From Chitinophaga vietnamensis (lineage in GTDB: Bacteria; Bacteroidota; Bacteroidia; Chitinophagales; Chitinophagaceae): a DNA stretch of 64,000 nucleotides. Below, piece after piece: positions 16,852 to 24,910 of this stretch. The notes below the pieces were generated by a model that had not been told where the DNA came from, made no database searches, and saw only the letters and a list, made by a program, of their open reading frames with translations. A program made the position numbers and the translations under genes. Position 1 is the first letter of the stretch, and each line of letters opens with the position of its first letter. Location: NCBI RefSeq assembly GCF_902167635.1, contig NZ_CABHMS010000002.1, positions 62,001 to 126,000 on the forward strand, read 5' to 3'.

Positions 16852-17214
16852 TTATTTAGTTTTTTCGGAGAAGATGATCTGGTTGTAGAAGGGATCGATC
16901 ACCGTCACTTCCAGTGTATCCGGATCGTGATCCGACGGCCCGATGCCAGGACGGTTGTATTTGTATTCCTGATCCAGCAACCCTTTATGATAAGCGCGGA
17001 GGCCTTCACATTCAATGATGACTTTACCGCCGGGACTGGCGTCACCATGATGTTCCGACAGGTAGAGGGTAACATCCTGCCAGGATGCCGAGAGGAAAAA
17101 AGGGGCATTGTCCGGACGGTGCTCCCAGTCGATCTTAAAGCCCAGCCAGTTCACATAAAACTCCTGTACTTTATGATAATCAAATACCCGGAAGATGGGG
17201 ATTACTTTTGCCAT
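16852..17214 (-). CDS. VOC/glyoxalase superfamily protein
   Basis: A 120-residue protein made of two beta-alpha-beta-beta-beta units. It begins MAKVIPIFRVFDYHKVQEFY with VNWLGFKIDWEHR, the standard VOC opening, and ends LEVTVIDPFYNQIIFSEK. The pattern with a conserved WQDVTLYLSEHHGDA (in part) matches glyoxalase superfamily proteins related to bleomycin-resistance proteins, which bind but do not always turn over ligands. Metal ligands are not clear enough to claim catalysis. It sits 8 bp downstream of the SRPBCC gene on the same strand, a common pairing. Confidence 0.8.
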   Translation of the reverse strand: MAKVIPIFRVFDYHKVQEFYVNWLGFKIDWEHRPDNAPFFLSASWQDVTLYLSEHHGDASPGGKVIIECEGLRAYHKGLLDQEYKYNRPGIGPSDHDPDTLEVTVIDPFYNQIIFSEKTK

Positions 17215-17221
17215 ATGGTGA

Positions 17222-17674
17222 TTATTTTTTCTCTACCAGGTCGCGGATAGCCACCAGTATGGATTGCCAGCCGCCGGCCTTCACGGTATCGTCATAACGT
17301 TCCTGCCCTTTTGCTACCGTGGCATAGTCGCCCTGCGTAGTAGTGAGCGTGGTGCTGCCATTATTTTCCGTGAGCTCGTAGGTGACGGTGAGGTAATTTT
17401 CCGGCAGGTCCGGTATATCTGAATTAGGATCGAGCACCGTGTACACCAGTTTTTTTCCGGGGATGATCTCTACCACATTACCTTTTACGGCTATCACTTC
17501 CACACCGTCGAAAAAGCCTTTCCAGAGGAGCGGACTGCCGGGCTGCCAGTCGGACAGCGCCTCGCAACCGAACATATATTTTTTTGTTTGTTCGGGGTTT
17601 ACCAACATCTCCCACACAGTGGCAGCAGGGGCCGCAATGGTAATACTGTTCGTAACAGTCAACGGATTACTCAT
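17222..17674 (-). CDS. SRPBCC (AHSA1-like) domain protein
   Basis: A 150-residue START/Bet v1-fold protein starting at MSNPLTVTNSITIAAPAATVW. An upstream extension of the frame to 17806 encodes a non-homologous Phe/Tyr-rich leader and is rejected. Typical elements are WEMLVNPEQTKKYMFG near the start and a C-terminal helix GGWQSILVAIRDLVEKK. The fold forms a hydrophobic cavity; members bind lipids or act like Aha1 domain cofactors. It is divergent from the LytS gene with 67 bp between starts and precedes the VOC gene on the same transcript. Role unknown. Confidence 0.83.
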   Translation of the reverse strand: MSNPLTVTNSITIAAPAATVWEMLVNPEQTKKYMFGCEALSDWQPGSPLLWKGFFDGVEVIAVKGNVVEIIPGKKLVYTVLDPNSDIPDLPENYLTVTYELTENNGSTTLTTTQGDYATVAKGQERYDDTVKAGGWQSILVAIRDLVEKK

Positions 17675-17741
17675 GAATAATGGATTGTAGAAGTAAAGGT
17701 AATAATTTAATATTCTCCTATCTTTATCTACATAAGAAAAA

Positions 17742-18770
17742 ATGATGAAGACAAATATACGGGGCCGGTATATCAATATCACCTTGCATGTGCTCATATG
17801 GAGCACGCTGTTGTTGCTGCCTTACGTAGTATCTACAGCCGCCAATGGTTACCGCATCGGGCCTATCCCCGGCACTTTCTTTACCATCGCGGGTTTCATT
17901 CATATGGGCATATTTTACGGCAATGCCTATTGGCTGTGGCCGCGTTTGATGAACCGGCAATATTGGTGGCTCTATGTGATCAGCGCATTGCTGTTGATCA
18001 TCGTGTCGTTTCAATTGAAATACCGCATCATGCAGGCGTGGTATCCCGTACTGATGATGGATACCGCTAATTACCGCCTGGTGTTCGCCCCCTCGGTGGT
18101 AGTGTTTGTGATCAGCGTGGTTTACCGCCGCGTGCTCGACAAGATCGTGGCCGAGCGGGAGCAGAAAGAGAAGAAAGCGGAAGCGCTGGCCACGGAACTG
18201 AAGTTCCTGCGCTCGCAGGTAAGCCCGCATTTCCTTTTCAATGTGCTCACCAACCTGGTATCGCTGGCGAGGAAAAAGTCGGACCAGCTGGAACCCGCGC
18301 TCATCATGCTTTCCGACCTGATACGTTACATGCTGTACGACTCGCAGGTGAAGAAGGTATCACTTGACAAGGAAATCACCTATCTCGAAAATTATATTGA
18401 ATTACAACAACTCCGCTTCGGCAATGATGTAGATATCCATACTGAAATGTTATTGGACGACAGCGCGCAACAGGCCACCATCGAGCCGATGCTGCTGATC
18501 CCTTTTGTAGAGAACGCCTTCAAGCACGGTACCGGCTATACGGAGCGGCCCTTCATCCGTATAGCGCTGACATTGCAGCAAGGCACGCTTACCTTTGATG
18601 TACAGAATGGTTTCGACCGCGAGCAGGATAAAAGCAAGGACGATGCATCGGGTATAGGGCTTGCCAACGTAAAGTCAAGACTACAGCTGCTTTACAAGGA
18701 GCGGCACCGGTTGGTGATCACGGAAGATGAGCACCTTTTTCACGTAAAGCTAACTTTGAAACTCATATGA
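17742..18770 (+). CDS. LytS-type sensor histidine kinase
   Basis: A 342-residue membrane kinase with four hydrophobic segments in the first ~135 residues (for example LHVLIWSTLLLLPYVV and FTIAGFIHMGIFYG). The His_kinase domain has the LytS signature QVSPHFLFNVLTNL with phospho-acceptor His163, and the ATPase domain shows PFVENAFKHGTG and GIGLANVKSRLQLLY. It phosphorylates the LytTR regulator encoded next, whose start overlaps its stop (ATGA). The cluster with a TonB-dependent receptor suggests control of envelope or nutrient uptake genes. Signal unknown. Confidence 0.92.
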   Translation: MMKTNIRGRYINITLHVLIWSTLLLLPYVVSTAANGYRIGPIPGTFFTIAGFIHMGIFYGNAYWLWPRLMNRQYWWLYVISALLLIIVSFQLKYRIMQAWYPVLMMDTANYRLVFAPSVVVFVISVVYRRVLDKIVAEREQKEKKAEALATELKFLRSQVSPHFLFNVLTNLVSLARKKSDQLEPALIMLSDLIRYMLYDSQVKKVSLDKEITYLENYIELQQLRFGNDVDIHTEMLLDDSAQQATIEPMLLIPFVENAFKHGTGYTERPFIRIALTLQQGTLTFDVQNGFDREQDKSKDDASGIGLANVKSRLQLLYKERHRLVITEDEHLFHVKLTLKLI

Positions 18771-19459
18771 TACGCTGTATTGCAGTTGATGATGAAAAGC
18801 TGGTGCGCGACCTGCTGGAAGATAATATCCGGCAGGTGCCCTTTCTGCAACTGGTGGCCACCTGCAAAAATGCGCTGGAGGCCAACGAGGTACTGCAATC
18901 CGAAACGGTAGACCTGATGTTCCTCGATATCCAGATGCCCCGCCTCAGCGGCTTGCAGCTGTTGCAAAGCCTTATGCATCCGCCGCTGGCGATACTCGTT
19001 ACCGCCTACGAACAATATGCCCTCGAAGGTTTTGAATTACAGGTGGCCGATTACCTGCTCAAACCTTTTTCTTTCGAACGTTTCCTGAAGGCCTGCAATC
19101 GCGCCAAAGACTTGCTGCGCCTGCGTGAGAGCAAGCCCCGTGAAGTGACCGATTTTTTTGTGAACGTGGAATATACCCTCGTGAAGATCGTGGTGGCAGA
19201 TATTGAATACATAGAAGGATTGAAAGATTATATCAAGATCTATCTCAGCTCCGCCCCCAAGCCTGTGCTCACCCGCATGACGATGAAGGCCATCGAAGAA
19301 AAGCTGCCCGCCACCGGCTTTATCCGCACGCATAAATCTTACCTGGTGGCCGCCAGCAAAATCACTACTATCAAGCGTGACCTGGTATGTATCGGTGAAA
19401 AGGAAATACCTGTCAGCGAATTTTATAAAGAAAATGTGACCCGCTTGCTGAATGGCTGA
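18767..19459 (+). CDS. LytTR-family response regulator
   Basis: A 230-residue cytoplasmic regulator. The receiver domain begins IRCIAVDDEKLVRDLL, with phospho-acceptor Asp54 in LMFLDIQMPRLSG, Thr in LVTAYEQYA and Lys in YLLKPFSFERF. The LytTR DNA-binding domain covers about residues 130-228 (EYIEGLKDYIKIYL; TRMTMKAIEEKLP; FIRTHKSYLVAASKI). It is translationally coupled to the LytS kinase through a 4-base overlap. Its targets are unknown, but the TonB receptor gene 93 bp downstream is the obvious candidate. Confidence 0.93.
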   Translation: MIRCIAVDDEKLVRDLLEDNIRQVPFLQLVATCKNALEANEVLQSETVDLMFLDIQMPRLSGLQLLQSLMHPPLAILVTAYEQYALEGFELQVADYLLKPFSFERFLKACNRAKDLLRLRESKPREVTDFFVNVEYTLVKIVVADIEYIEGLKDYIKIYLSSAPKPVLTRMTMKAIEEKLPATGFIRTHKSYLVAASKITTIKRDLVCIGEKEIPVSEFYKENVTRLLNG

Positions 19460-19552
19460 CCCGGGATTTCGTCGCTACACTTTCCCGTCTTGTCTACTCT
19501 CCGTTAAACGCGCTTTGCTTCCCCAGTAGCTTTGTTACAGAATCTGGAAGCA

Positions 19553-21742
19553 ATGAAACTACTTACATATATCCTGCTGTGCTGCGGCTTTGCGGCCTCG
19601 GCGCAGCACCGCATCAGCGGCCATGTGAAAGACAACAGCGGCGCGGCTATTCCCGCTGCCAGCGTGTTGCTGAACAGAACGCCTGCGGCTACTACAGACA
19701 GTGCAGGGCATTTTCAGGTGAGGACGAATGGGAGGGTGGTGCTCGGCATTTCTTCCGTAGGTTACCGCAGCTGGAAACAGGAATTACCAGCTGTTGATAC
19801 CAGCATGGATATTGTATTACAACCCGATGCCCGCGGCCTGCAAATGGTGACTGTGAGTGCCGGCGCTTTTGAAGCGAGCGATAAAGCCAAGGGCGCCTCG
19901 CTCACCCCGATCGACGCCGTAACGGTAGCCGGCAGCAACGCCGATATTACACAGGCTTTGCGCTCGCTGCCCGGCGCCCAGCAAATCGGCGAACAGGATG
20001 GCCTCTTCGTAAGAGGCGGCGCCAGCGATGAAACCAAACAGTTCATCGACGGCGCCCTGCTGAAGAACCCGAACTATCCTGCGGTGCCTGGCATCACACA
20101 ATATGCGCGGGTAAATCCTTTTCTTTTCAAAGGCATTCTCTTCAGCACCGGCGGATACTCTGCCCTTTATGGCCAGGCCATGAGCAGCGCGCTCATCATG
20201 GAAAGCGTAGACCTGCCGGAGAAATCATCCGCCAGCTTCAGTTTATTTCCCGCTAATATGGGTGGAGGAATGCAGCACCTCGCGGCAGATAAGCGTAGCA
20301 GCTATGGCCTCACTTTGCGCTATAGCGATCAAAGCTGGTATAACCGCATTGTGCCGCAACAGCCAGACTATTTCGCCGGCCCGCGATATTTTGAAGGCGA
20401 TGCCAATTTCCGCATCAGGACAGGCAAAACCGGTATGCTGAAATTCTATACCAACTGGAACAGCAGCACCGTAGGCATGAACAACCCTGATATTGATAGC
20501 GGCGCCTTGCGCGATCATTACCAGGTGCGGGGCCGCAACAGCTATAATAATCTCAGTTACCGCTCCGCCATTGGCCGCCATTGGAAAATGGAGCTGGCAC
20601 TGGCTTACAGCTATAACCGCAACCATGCCACCAATCAACTGATCGATAGTAATAATGCCGCTGTGATCATCCACAAAACACCTTACGATTACAAGCATTA
20701 CAGCAGCTTGATCGATAATAATTTTGCGCAGGGCAGGGCGGTATTTACGTATAGCCTTCCACGTGGGCAGGCGCTGCGTTTCGGGGCAGAGCATTTTTAT
20801 TCGCATGATCAGGGGAAGGTCAACGACACGGCGGTAGCTGTCACGGATCATCTCAGCGCAGCCTTCGCCGAAGGCGATATTTATCTTGCCAATAACCTCG
20901 CTGCCAAAGTGGGTATCCGGCTGGAGCATTCGTCGCTATTGCAACAATGGGTTGCCGCGCCGCGCATCAGCCTGGCCTACCGCCTGCCGGACGGCGGACA
21001 ATTCAATCTCGCCTATGGCATCTTTTACCAGGAGCCGGCCACCGCGTATCTCTATCATGTCCGCGGGCCGGGATTCTCCAGCGCTACGCACTACGTGCTC
21101 AACTATACGAAAAAAGCCAATAACCGCTTCTTCCGCGTGGAAGCGTATTATAAAAAGTATGCGCACCTGTTGCGTACCGTGCCCGAGCTGAATGACAACG
21201 GTGACGGCTATGCGAAAGGGGTGGAGTTCTTCTTCCGCGATAAGAAAAGCATCCGTAACCTGGATTACTGGATCAGCTATACTTTCCTCGATACGAAGCG
21301 CACATTCCTGGATTACCCGTATGCTTTGCAACCAACGTTTGCAGCGCCGCATACGGCCACTATCGCTATCAAGAAGTTCATCCAGTCCATCAGCACCAGC
21401 GTGAACGTTTCTTATGCTGTAGCTGCCGGCAGGCCTTACTATGATATCCGCTACGATGGGCGGCTGGCCAACCAGGGTACCACCAGGCCTTACAGCGTGA
21501 TGAACCTGCACGTGGCTTACCTCGCGGGCTTCTTCAAACATTGGAAGAACAAGGATTTTTCAGGCATCGCGTTCGGGGTCAATAACATCTTTGGCAATAA
21601 ACAGGAGTTTGGCTACCGCTATAGTTATGATGGACGATACAAGACGCCGGTAACGTTGCCGGCTGCACGTAGTTATTTTCTCGGGGTGTTCCTGAGTTTC
21701 GGCATCGACAGAACAGCAGATTTTCTCAACAATGATCTATAA
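19553..21742 (+). CDS. TonB-dependent outer-membrane receptor
   Basis: A 729-residue receptor. ATG 19553 opens a signal peptide (MKLLTYILLCCGFAASAQ). An N-terminal carboxypeptidase-regulatory-like domain (HRISGHVKDNSGAAIPAASV) covers about residues 20-100, followed by a plug domain (ITQALRSLPGAQQIGEQDGL) and a 22-strand barrel that closes with ARSYFLGVFLSFGIDR. It moves a substrate across the outer membrane with energy from TonB-ExbBD. There is no SusD partner gene, so it is not a typical glycan utilisation pair. The following TPR protein gene starts 14 bp after the stop and may be co-transcribed. Substrate unknown; short plug-type receptors of this kind often import metals or peptides. Confidence 0.9.
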   Translation: MKLLTYILLCCGFAASAQHRISGHVKDNSGAAIPAASVLLNRTPAATTDSAGHFQVRTNGRVVLGISSVGYRSWKQELPAVDTSMDIVLQPDARGLQMVTVSAGAFEASDKAKGASLTPIDAVTVAGSNADITQALRSLPGAQQIGEQDGLFVRGGASDETKQFIDGALLKNPNYPAVPGITQYARVNPFLFKGILFSTGGYSALYGQAMSSALIMESVDLPEKSSASFSLFPANMGGGMQHLAADKRSSYGLTLRYSDQSWYNRIVPQQPDYFAGPRYFEGDANFRIRTGKTGMLKFYTNWNSSTVGMNNPDIDSGALRDHYQVRGRNSYNNLSYRSAIGRHWKMELALAYSYNRNHATNQLIDSNNAAVIIHKTPYDYKHYSSLIDNNFAQGRAVFTYSLPRGQALRFGAEHFYSHDQGKVNDTAVAVTDHLSAAFAEGDIYLANNLAAKVGIRLEHSSLLQQWVAAPRISLAYRLPDGGQFNLAYGIFYQEPATAYLYHVRGPGFSSATHYVLNYTKKANNRFFRVEAYYKKYAHLLRTVPELNDNGDGYAKGVEFFFRDKKSIRNLDYWISYTFLDTKRTFLDYPYALQPTFAAPHTATIAIKKFIQSISTSVNVSYAVAAGRPYYDIRYDGRLANQGTTRPYSVMNLHVAYLAGFFKHWKNKDFSGIAFGVNNIFGNKQEFGYRYSYDGRYKTPVTLPAARSYFLGVFLSFGIDRTADFLNNDL

Positions 21743-21755
21743 AAACAATTCTCTC

Positions 21756-22388
21756 ATGAAAAAATTAATGACAGTCCTGCTCGTATTACTGGTATCGCAC
21801 ACCTTTGCGCAGGGCAACGGAGACGCTTTACAGCAGGCGGTTACACGCCTCGACCAGGCAAAAACGGTGAAAGATTATGAAGCGCTGGAAAAAACTTTTA
21901 CGGGTATTGCAGGCGGCAATAACAATTGGCTGCCTTACTATTACGCGGCGCTTTGCAATGCCCGTATCGGCTTCCTGCTGCAGGATGATGGCGAAAGGAT
22001 AGAGCCTTATAGCAACCGTGGCGAAGAGCAGGCGAAGAAAGCAATATCCCTGCTGGATACCGCCAAACAGCGGCAGGAAGCCGCCGAAGTGTACACGGTG
22101 ATGAGTATGGTGTACCGCACCAAAGTGTTCATCAATCCCATGACTTACGGCCGGCGTTTCGGCCCCTTGTCCGATCAGTACCTGAAACTGGCGCGGCGCT
22201 TCAGTCCTGATAACCCGCGCGCCTTGTATTTGGCGGCCTGGACGAAATACTACACCCCCAAACTCTGGGGCGGCGATAAAGATGAAGCAAAGCGATTGGC
22301 GAGAGAGAGCCTGGCTAAACTCGGTAACAGCAGCGGCGTAGCGCCACATTGGGGTAAGGCAGAAGATGAGGCCCTGCTGGCGAAGTAA
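21756..22388 (+). CDS. Secreted TPR-like protein
   Basis: A 210-residue exported protein. ATG 21756 opens the signal peptide MKKLMTVLLVLLVSHTFAQ; an ATG at 21732 would overlap the receptor gene and is unlikely. The mature part is helical, with repeated aromatic/alanine pairs (NWLPYYYAALCNARIGFLL; RRFSPDNPRALYLAAWTKYY), reading like tetratricopeptide repeats that end with GVAPHWGKAEDEALLAK. It likely works in the periplasm near the TonB receptor. No enzyme motif is visible. Confidence 0.75.
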   Translation: MKKLMTVLLVLLVSHTFAQGNGDALQQAVTRLDQAKTVKDYEALEKTFTGIAGGNNNWLPYYYAALCNARIGFLLQDDGERIEPYSNRGEEQAKKAISLLDTAKQRQEAAEVYTVMSMVYRTKVFINPMTYGRRFGPLSDQYLKLARRFSPDNPRALYLAAWTKYYTPKLWGGDKDEAKRLARESLAKLGNSSGVAPHWGKAEDEALLAK

Positions 22389-22409
22389 ATTATTTTTCCA
22401 CTTTTAAAA

Positions 22410-22676
22410 ATGTACAAAATGGGTTTCGCAGCAATCATTATCATACGCATACTCTTTGCAGCGTGTATGGTATTTATTATCGGATATATTTTTGGTGGCT
22501 TTAGCAAGAGCCCCGTCCTTACCGGCTTCTCGAAGGCCGCAGCCATACTGGTGATCTTCCTGTTTATTGGTGCAAATGTGTTGCTGATGCGCTTCGCATG
22601 GCAGCATCATGGATGGAGCCGTTTCGGATGCCACGGCGCCGATACGGTGTATAAGGAACAGCGTATTCAACAGTAA
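22410..22676 (+). CDS. Small two-helix membrane protein
   Basis: An 88-residue protein with two hydrophobic segments (AAIIIIRILFAACMVFIIGYIF and AAAILVIFLFIGANVLLMRF, in part). A start at 22419 (MGFAAI) is equally possible. The C-terminal tail carries one Cys and several His (HHGWSRFGCHGADTVYK). No family recognised. It is 21 bp after the TPR gene and is followed by a strong hairpin, so it ends that transcript. Confidence 0.6.
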   Translation: MYKMGFAAIIIIRILFAACMVFIIGYIFGGFSKSPVLTGFSKAAAILVIFLFIGANVLLMRFAWQHHGWSRFGCHGADTVYKEQRIQQ

Positions 22677-22681
22677 TGGCG

Positions 22682-22715
22682 AAGAGGCAAGCGATGTGTG
22701 TGACGCTTGCCTCTT
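22682..22715. terminator. Bidirectional hairpin terminator
   Basis: AAGAGGCAAGCG (22682-22693), loop of ten bases, CGCTTGCCTCTT (22704-22715), then TTGTTTTT. Perfect 12-bp stem between the plus-strand small membrane protein gene and the minus-strand DoxX gene. Confidence 0.85.
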
Positions 22716-22737
22716 TTGTTTTTATATGCTGCTGTTG

Positions 22738-23130
22738 TTATTGTTTGATCAGGCGATGATAAGATACATAAGAGCCGATCAGGAGGGCCAGCGCGATCAG
22801 CGGGAAGATGGCCTGTCCGCCGAAACCGTCTACTGCGGTATGTCCTACGAAGGCGGAGATAAAATTGATACCGAAGCCTACATAAGCCCATTCTTTATAA
22901 CGGGGAGGCACCATGGGCAATATCAGCAGGAGGCCGCCGAGCACTTTACCTATGGTGAGCTCAATGCGGAAATAGTCCGGATAGCCCAGGTGCGCAATAC
23001 CTTGTTTGGCCAGTTCGGTATTAAAAGTGAAAGCAGGTATGACGGAATCCAGCAGGAAGATGAGGCTGGTAAATACCCAAAACAGGATCTTGTCTCTTTT
23101 TGCAGTTTTTTGCAGTGTTAACGTAGTCAT
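22738..23130 (-). CDS. DoxX-like family membrane protein
   Basis: A 130-residue protein with four membrane helices of the DoxX-like family. After a polar N-terminus, helix 1 is ILFWVFTSLIFLLDSVIPAF, then the conserved loop LGYPDYFRIELTIGKVLGG, helix 2-3 LLLILPMVPPRYKEWAYVGFGINF and a final ALALLIGSYVSYHR. Members associate with other redox or small-molecule enzymes and function is unsettled. It is a stand-alone gene on the minus strand. A shortened relative lies at 54898-55131. Confidence 0.85.
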   Translation of the reverse strand: MTTLTLQKTAKRDKILFWVFTSLIFLLDSVIPAFTFNTELAKQGIAHLGYPDYFRIELTIGKVLGGLLLILPMVPPRYKEWAYVGFGINFISAFVGHTAVDGFGGQAIFPLIALALLIGSYVSYHRLIKQ

Positions 23131-23317
23131 AGTGGTAGTATAAAGGTTTAAGAAATATTGTTTCGTGTTGTTGATGATGTAAAATTAGTTCGCGATGTCA
23201 GGAATTGTGGTCCGCGTTAAGGACAAACTAAGGGGGGATTTTGGCAATTTTTTCCCGCTAATTCCGCTATGGTAGGAGATTGCGCCAAAGGAGAGGGGCG
23301 ATTGCGTCAGAAAAATA

Positions 23318-23341
23318 ATTATAGACAAATTTGTCTATAAT
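23318..23341. promoter_or_regulatory. TetR operator 1 (24-bp perfect palindrome)
   Basis: ATTATAGACAAA followed directly by its exact reverse complement. The same 24 bp occur at 23937-23960. The right half contains the -33 TTTG of the tetR promoter, so bound repressor would block its own transcription. Confidence 0.85.
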
Positions 23342-23360
23342 AAAAAAATGACTATCTTTG
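23330..23360 (+). promoter_or_regulatory. Bacteroidota promoter of tetR
   Basis: TTTG at 23330-23333 and TATCTTTG at 23353-23360 are 19 bases apart, matching the TTTG-N19-TAnnTTTG promoter of Bacteroidota. The tetR ATG starts seven bases after the -7 box, so the leader is very short or absent. The -33 element lies inside operator 1. Confidence 0.75.
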
Positions 23361-23367
23361 TATCGTT

Positions 23368-23919
23368 ATGGCAAGACCAGGAAATCCAAGAGAGAAGATA
23401 ATGGCCACGGCGGCGCGGTTGTTCTTTGAGCAGGGCTACCAGGCAACGGGCATCAACCAGGTGCTGGAAGAGGCGGGTGTGGCGAAGGCCAGTTTATACA
23501 CGCATTTCGGTTCCAAGGAAGAGCTGGGGCTGGCCTACCTGAAAGAGGCCAGGGTGGCATGGTTTGCCGGCATCACGGCTATGGTGGATAAGAAGCAGTC
23601 GCCGGCCGAGAGGCTCCTCGCCATTTATGATTTCCTCGAACAAAGCATGCTGGCGAACCAGTTCAGGGGTTGCCGATTCATTAATATGCTGGCGGAACTG
23701 GGAACTGAGGGCGCAGCCATGCAGGAACAGATACGCGAGCATAAGGAGCAGCTGCGCCGCTACGTGCGCAAGCTGGCCGCCGCGGCCGGGCAAACGGCAG
23801 CCACCGGCGATATCGCTTACCTGCTGTTCGAAAGCGCCATCACGGAATGTAAGATCTACCGCGACCTCTGGCCCGTGAAAGCTGCTAAAAAACAAGTGAA
23901 ACAACTATTGTCTCAATAA
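23368..23919 (+). CDS. TetR/AcrR family transcriptional repressor
   Basis: A 183-residue repressor. The N-terminal HTH is standard (REKIMATAARLFFEQGYQAT, INQVLEEAGVAKASLYTHFG with SKEELG). The C-terminal helical ligand domain has FRGCRFINMLAELG, resembling the TetR_C subgroup that controls small oxidoreductase or AhpD genes. It is flanked by two identical 24-bp palindromes, one in its own promoter and one before the AhpD gene, so it is very probably autoregulated and represses the downstream operon. The ligand is unknown; an electrophile or oxidant would fit the AhpD partner. Confidence 0.93.
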   Translation: MARPGNPREKIMATAARLFFEQGYQATGINQVLEEAGVAKASLYTHFGSKEELGLAYLKEARVAWFAGITAMVDKKQSPAERLLAIYDFLEQSMLANQFRGCRFINMLAELGTEGAAMQEQIREHKEQLRRYVRKLAAAAGQTAATGDIAYLLFESAITECKIYRDLWPVKAAKKQVKQLLSQ

Positions 23920-23936
23920 ATATATTTTTTTATCCA

Positions 23937-23960
23937 ATTATAGACAAATTTGTCTATAAT
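23937..23960. promoter_or_regulatory. TetR operator 2 (24-bp perfect palindrome)
   Basis: Identical in all 24 bases to operator 1. It lies between the tetR stop (23919) and the AhpD ATG (23977), 17 bases before the latter, so repressor bound here would block AhpD-DUF302 transcription. No perfect TAnnTTTG follows it, so the AhpD promoter may deviate from consensus. Confidence 0.85.
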
Positions 23961-23976
23961 CACCAACACCAAGTAT

Positions 23977-24537
23977 ATGAACAACATTATTCCGCTTCCC
24001 GACAATGAAACCGCTCCTGTTGCGAAAACCGTATTGGACCATGTAGCCCGCAAAACCGGCCGTGTGCCTAACATGTACCGCGTAATGGCGCAATCACCCG
24101 CCGTTCTGGAAGCTTACGACGTCTTTGCTACCACCTTAAAAAAAGGACATATCGGCGCCAAATTAAGCGAGCAGATCGCCATCGCCTCCGCCGCCTACAA
24201 CGGTTGTAACTATTGCCTCTCTGCGCACACCTTTGGCGGCAGCAAAGTAGGACTGAGTGAAGAAGAGATGCTCAAAGCCCGCAGCTTCCACGCCAGCGAT
24301 GAAAAGAGCAATGCTGCCCTGCAATTTACCGGCAAAATGCTGGAAGCCCCGCAATCACTTTCTCCGGAAGACCTCACCGCACTGCGCGCCCAGGGCTTCA
24401 CCGATGGCGAAGTGCTCGAGATCATCGCCAACGTAACCCGTAACATCTTCACCAATTTCCTGAACGTAGTTGCCGCCACACCGAACGACTGGCCCGCACT
24501 CGCCACACCGCTTAATACCACCAACCATGAAAAATGA
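23977..24537 (+). CDS. AhpD-like carboxymuconolactone decarboxylase family protein
   Basis: A 186-residue protein. ATG 23977 is used; a TTG at 23950 would start inside the operator. The AhpD motif is NGCNYCLSAH with redox Cys77 and Cys80 and His84. It is preceded by LSEQIAIASAAY. AhpD-type proteins reduce peroxide-detoxifying enzymes or have weak alkylhydroperoxidase activity themselves. The gene is controlled by the TetR operator directly upstream and overlaps the DUF302 gene by 11 bases, so the pair is one unit. Likely role: defence against peroxides or reactive electrophiles sensed by the TetR protein. The direct electron partner is not in this window. Confidence 0.9.
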   Translation: MNNIIPLPDNETAPVAKTVLDHVARKTGRVPNMYRVMAQSPAVLEAYDVFATTLKKGHIGAKLSEQIAIASAAYNGCNYCLSAHTFGGSKVGLSEEEMLKARSFHASDEKSNAALQFTGKMLEAPQSLSPEDLTALRAQGFTDGEVLEIIANVTRNIFTNFLNVVAATPNDWPALATPLNTTNHEK

Positions 24538-24910
24538 TCACCGCAGCCTGTTACTGACACGCCCTTTCGACGATGCCCTGCAAAACGCAAAAGATGCCAT
24601 CATTCACAGCAACTTCTTATTGCTTCATGAAATCAATCCGCAACAGATACTCGCTAAGCACGGCTACGAGATCGGCCGCATAAGACAACTCTTATTTTTC
24701 GATCCCGCCTATATGTACGATCTCGTACAAAACGATCCCGAGGCTATTATAGAAGCCCCGCTCAAGCTCCTGCTGCGAGAAGTATCGCCGGAACAAACCA
24801 TCCTTCAATACTTCCATATTCCCACTCACTTCGAAGGCTATACGCAGATAGAAAAGGTAGTGAAAGACATAGCAGAACGCCAGGATGAAATAGTGCGAAG
24901 CTTGTCTTAG
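24527..24910 (+). CDS. DUF302-like protein
   Basis: A 127-residue protein starting at ATG 24527 inside the end of the AhpD gene (11-base overlap). It resembles DUF302: RPFDDALQNAKDAIIHSNFL, then EINPQQILAKHGYEIGRIRQ and FDPAYMYDLVQNDPEAIIE with PLKLLLRE. DUF302 proteins form a small alpha/beta fold of unknown function and often sit near thiol or redox proteins. The stop codon is inside the left arm of a very long inverted repeat, which likely terminates the operon. Confidence 0.8.
   Translation: MKNDHRSLLLTRPFDDALQNAKDAIIHSNFLLLHEINPQQILAKHGYEIGRIRQLLFFDPAYMYDLVQNDPEAIIEAPLKLLLREVSPEQTILQYFHIPTHFEGYTQIEKVVKDIAERQDEIVRSLS

Noticed and set aside
20243-20929. 228-residue open frame on the minus strand
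   Set aside because: Antisense to the TonB-dependent receptor barrel; no motif.
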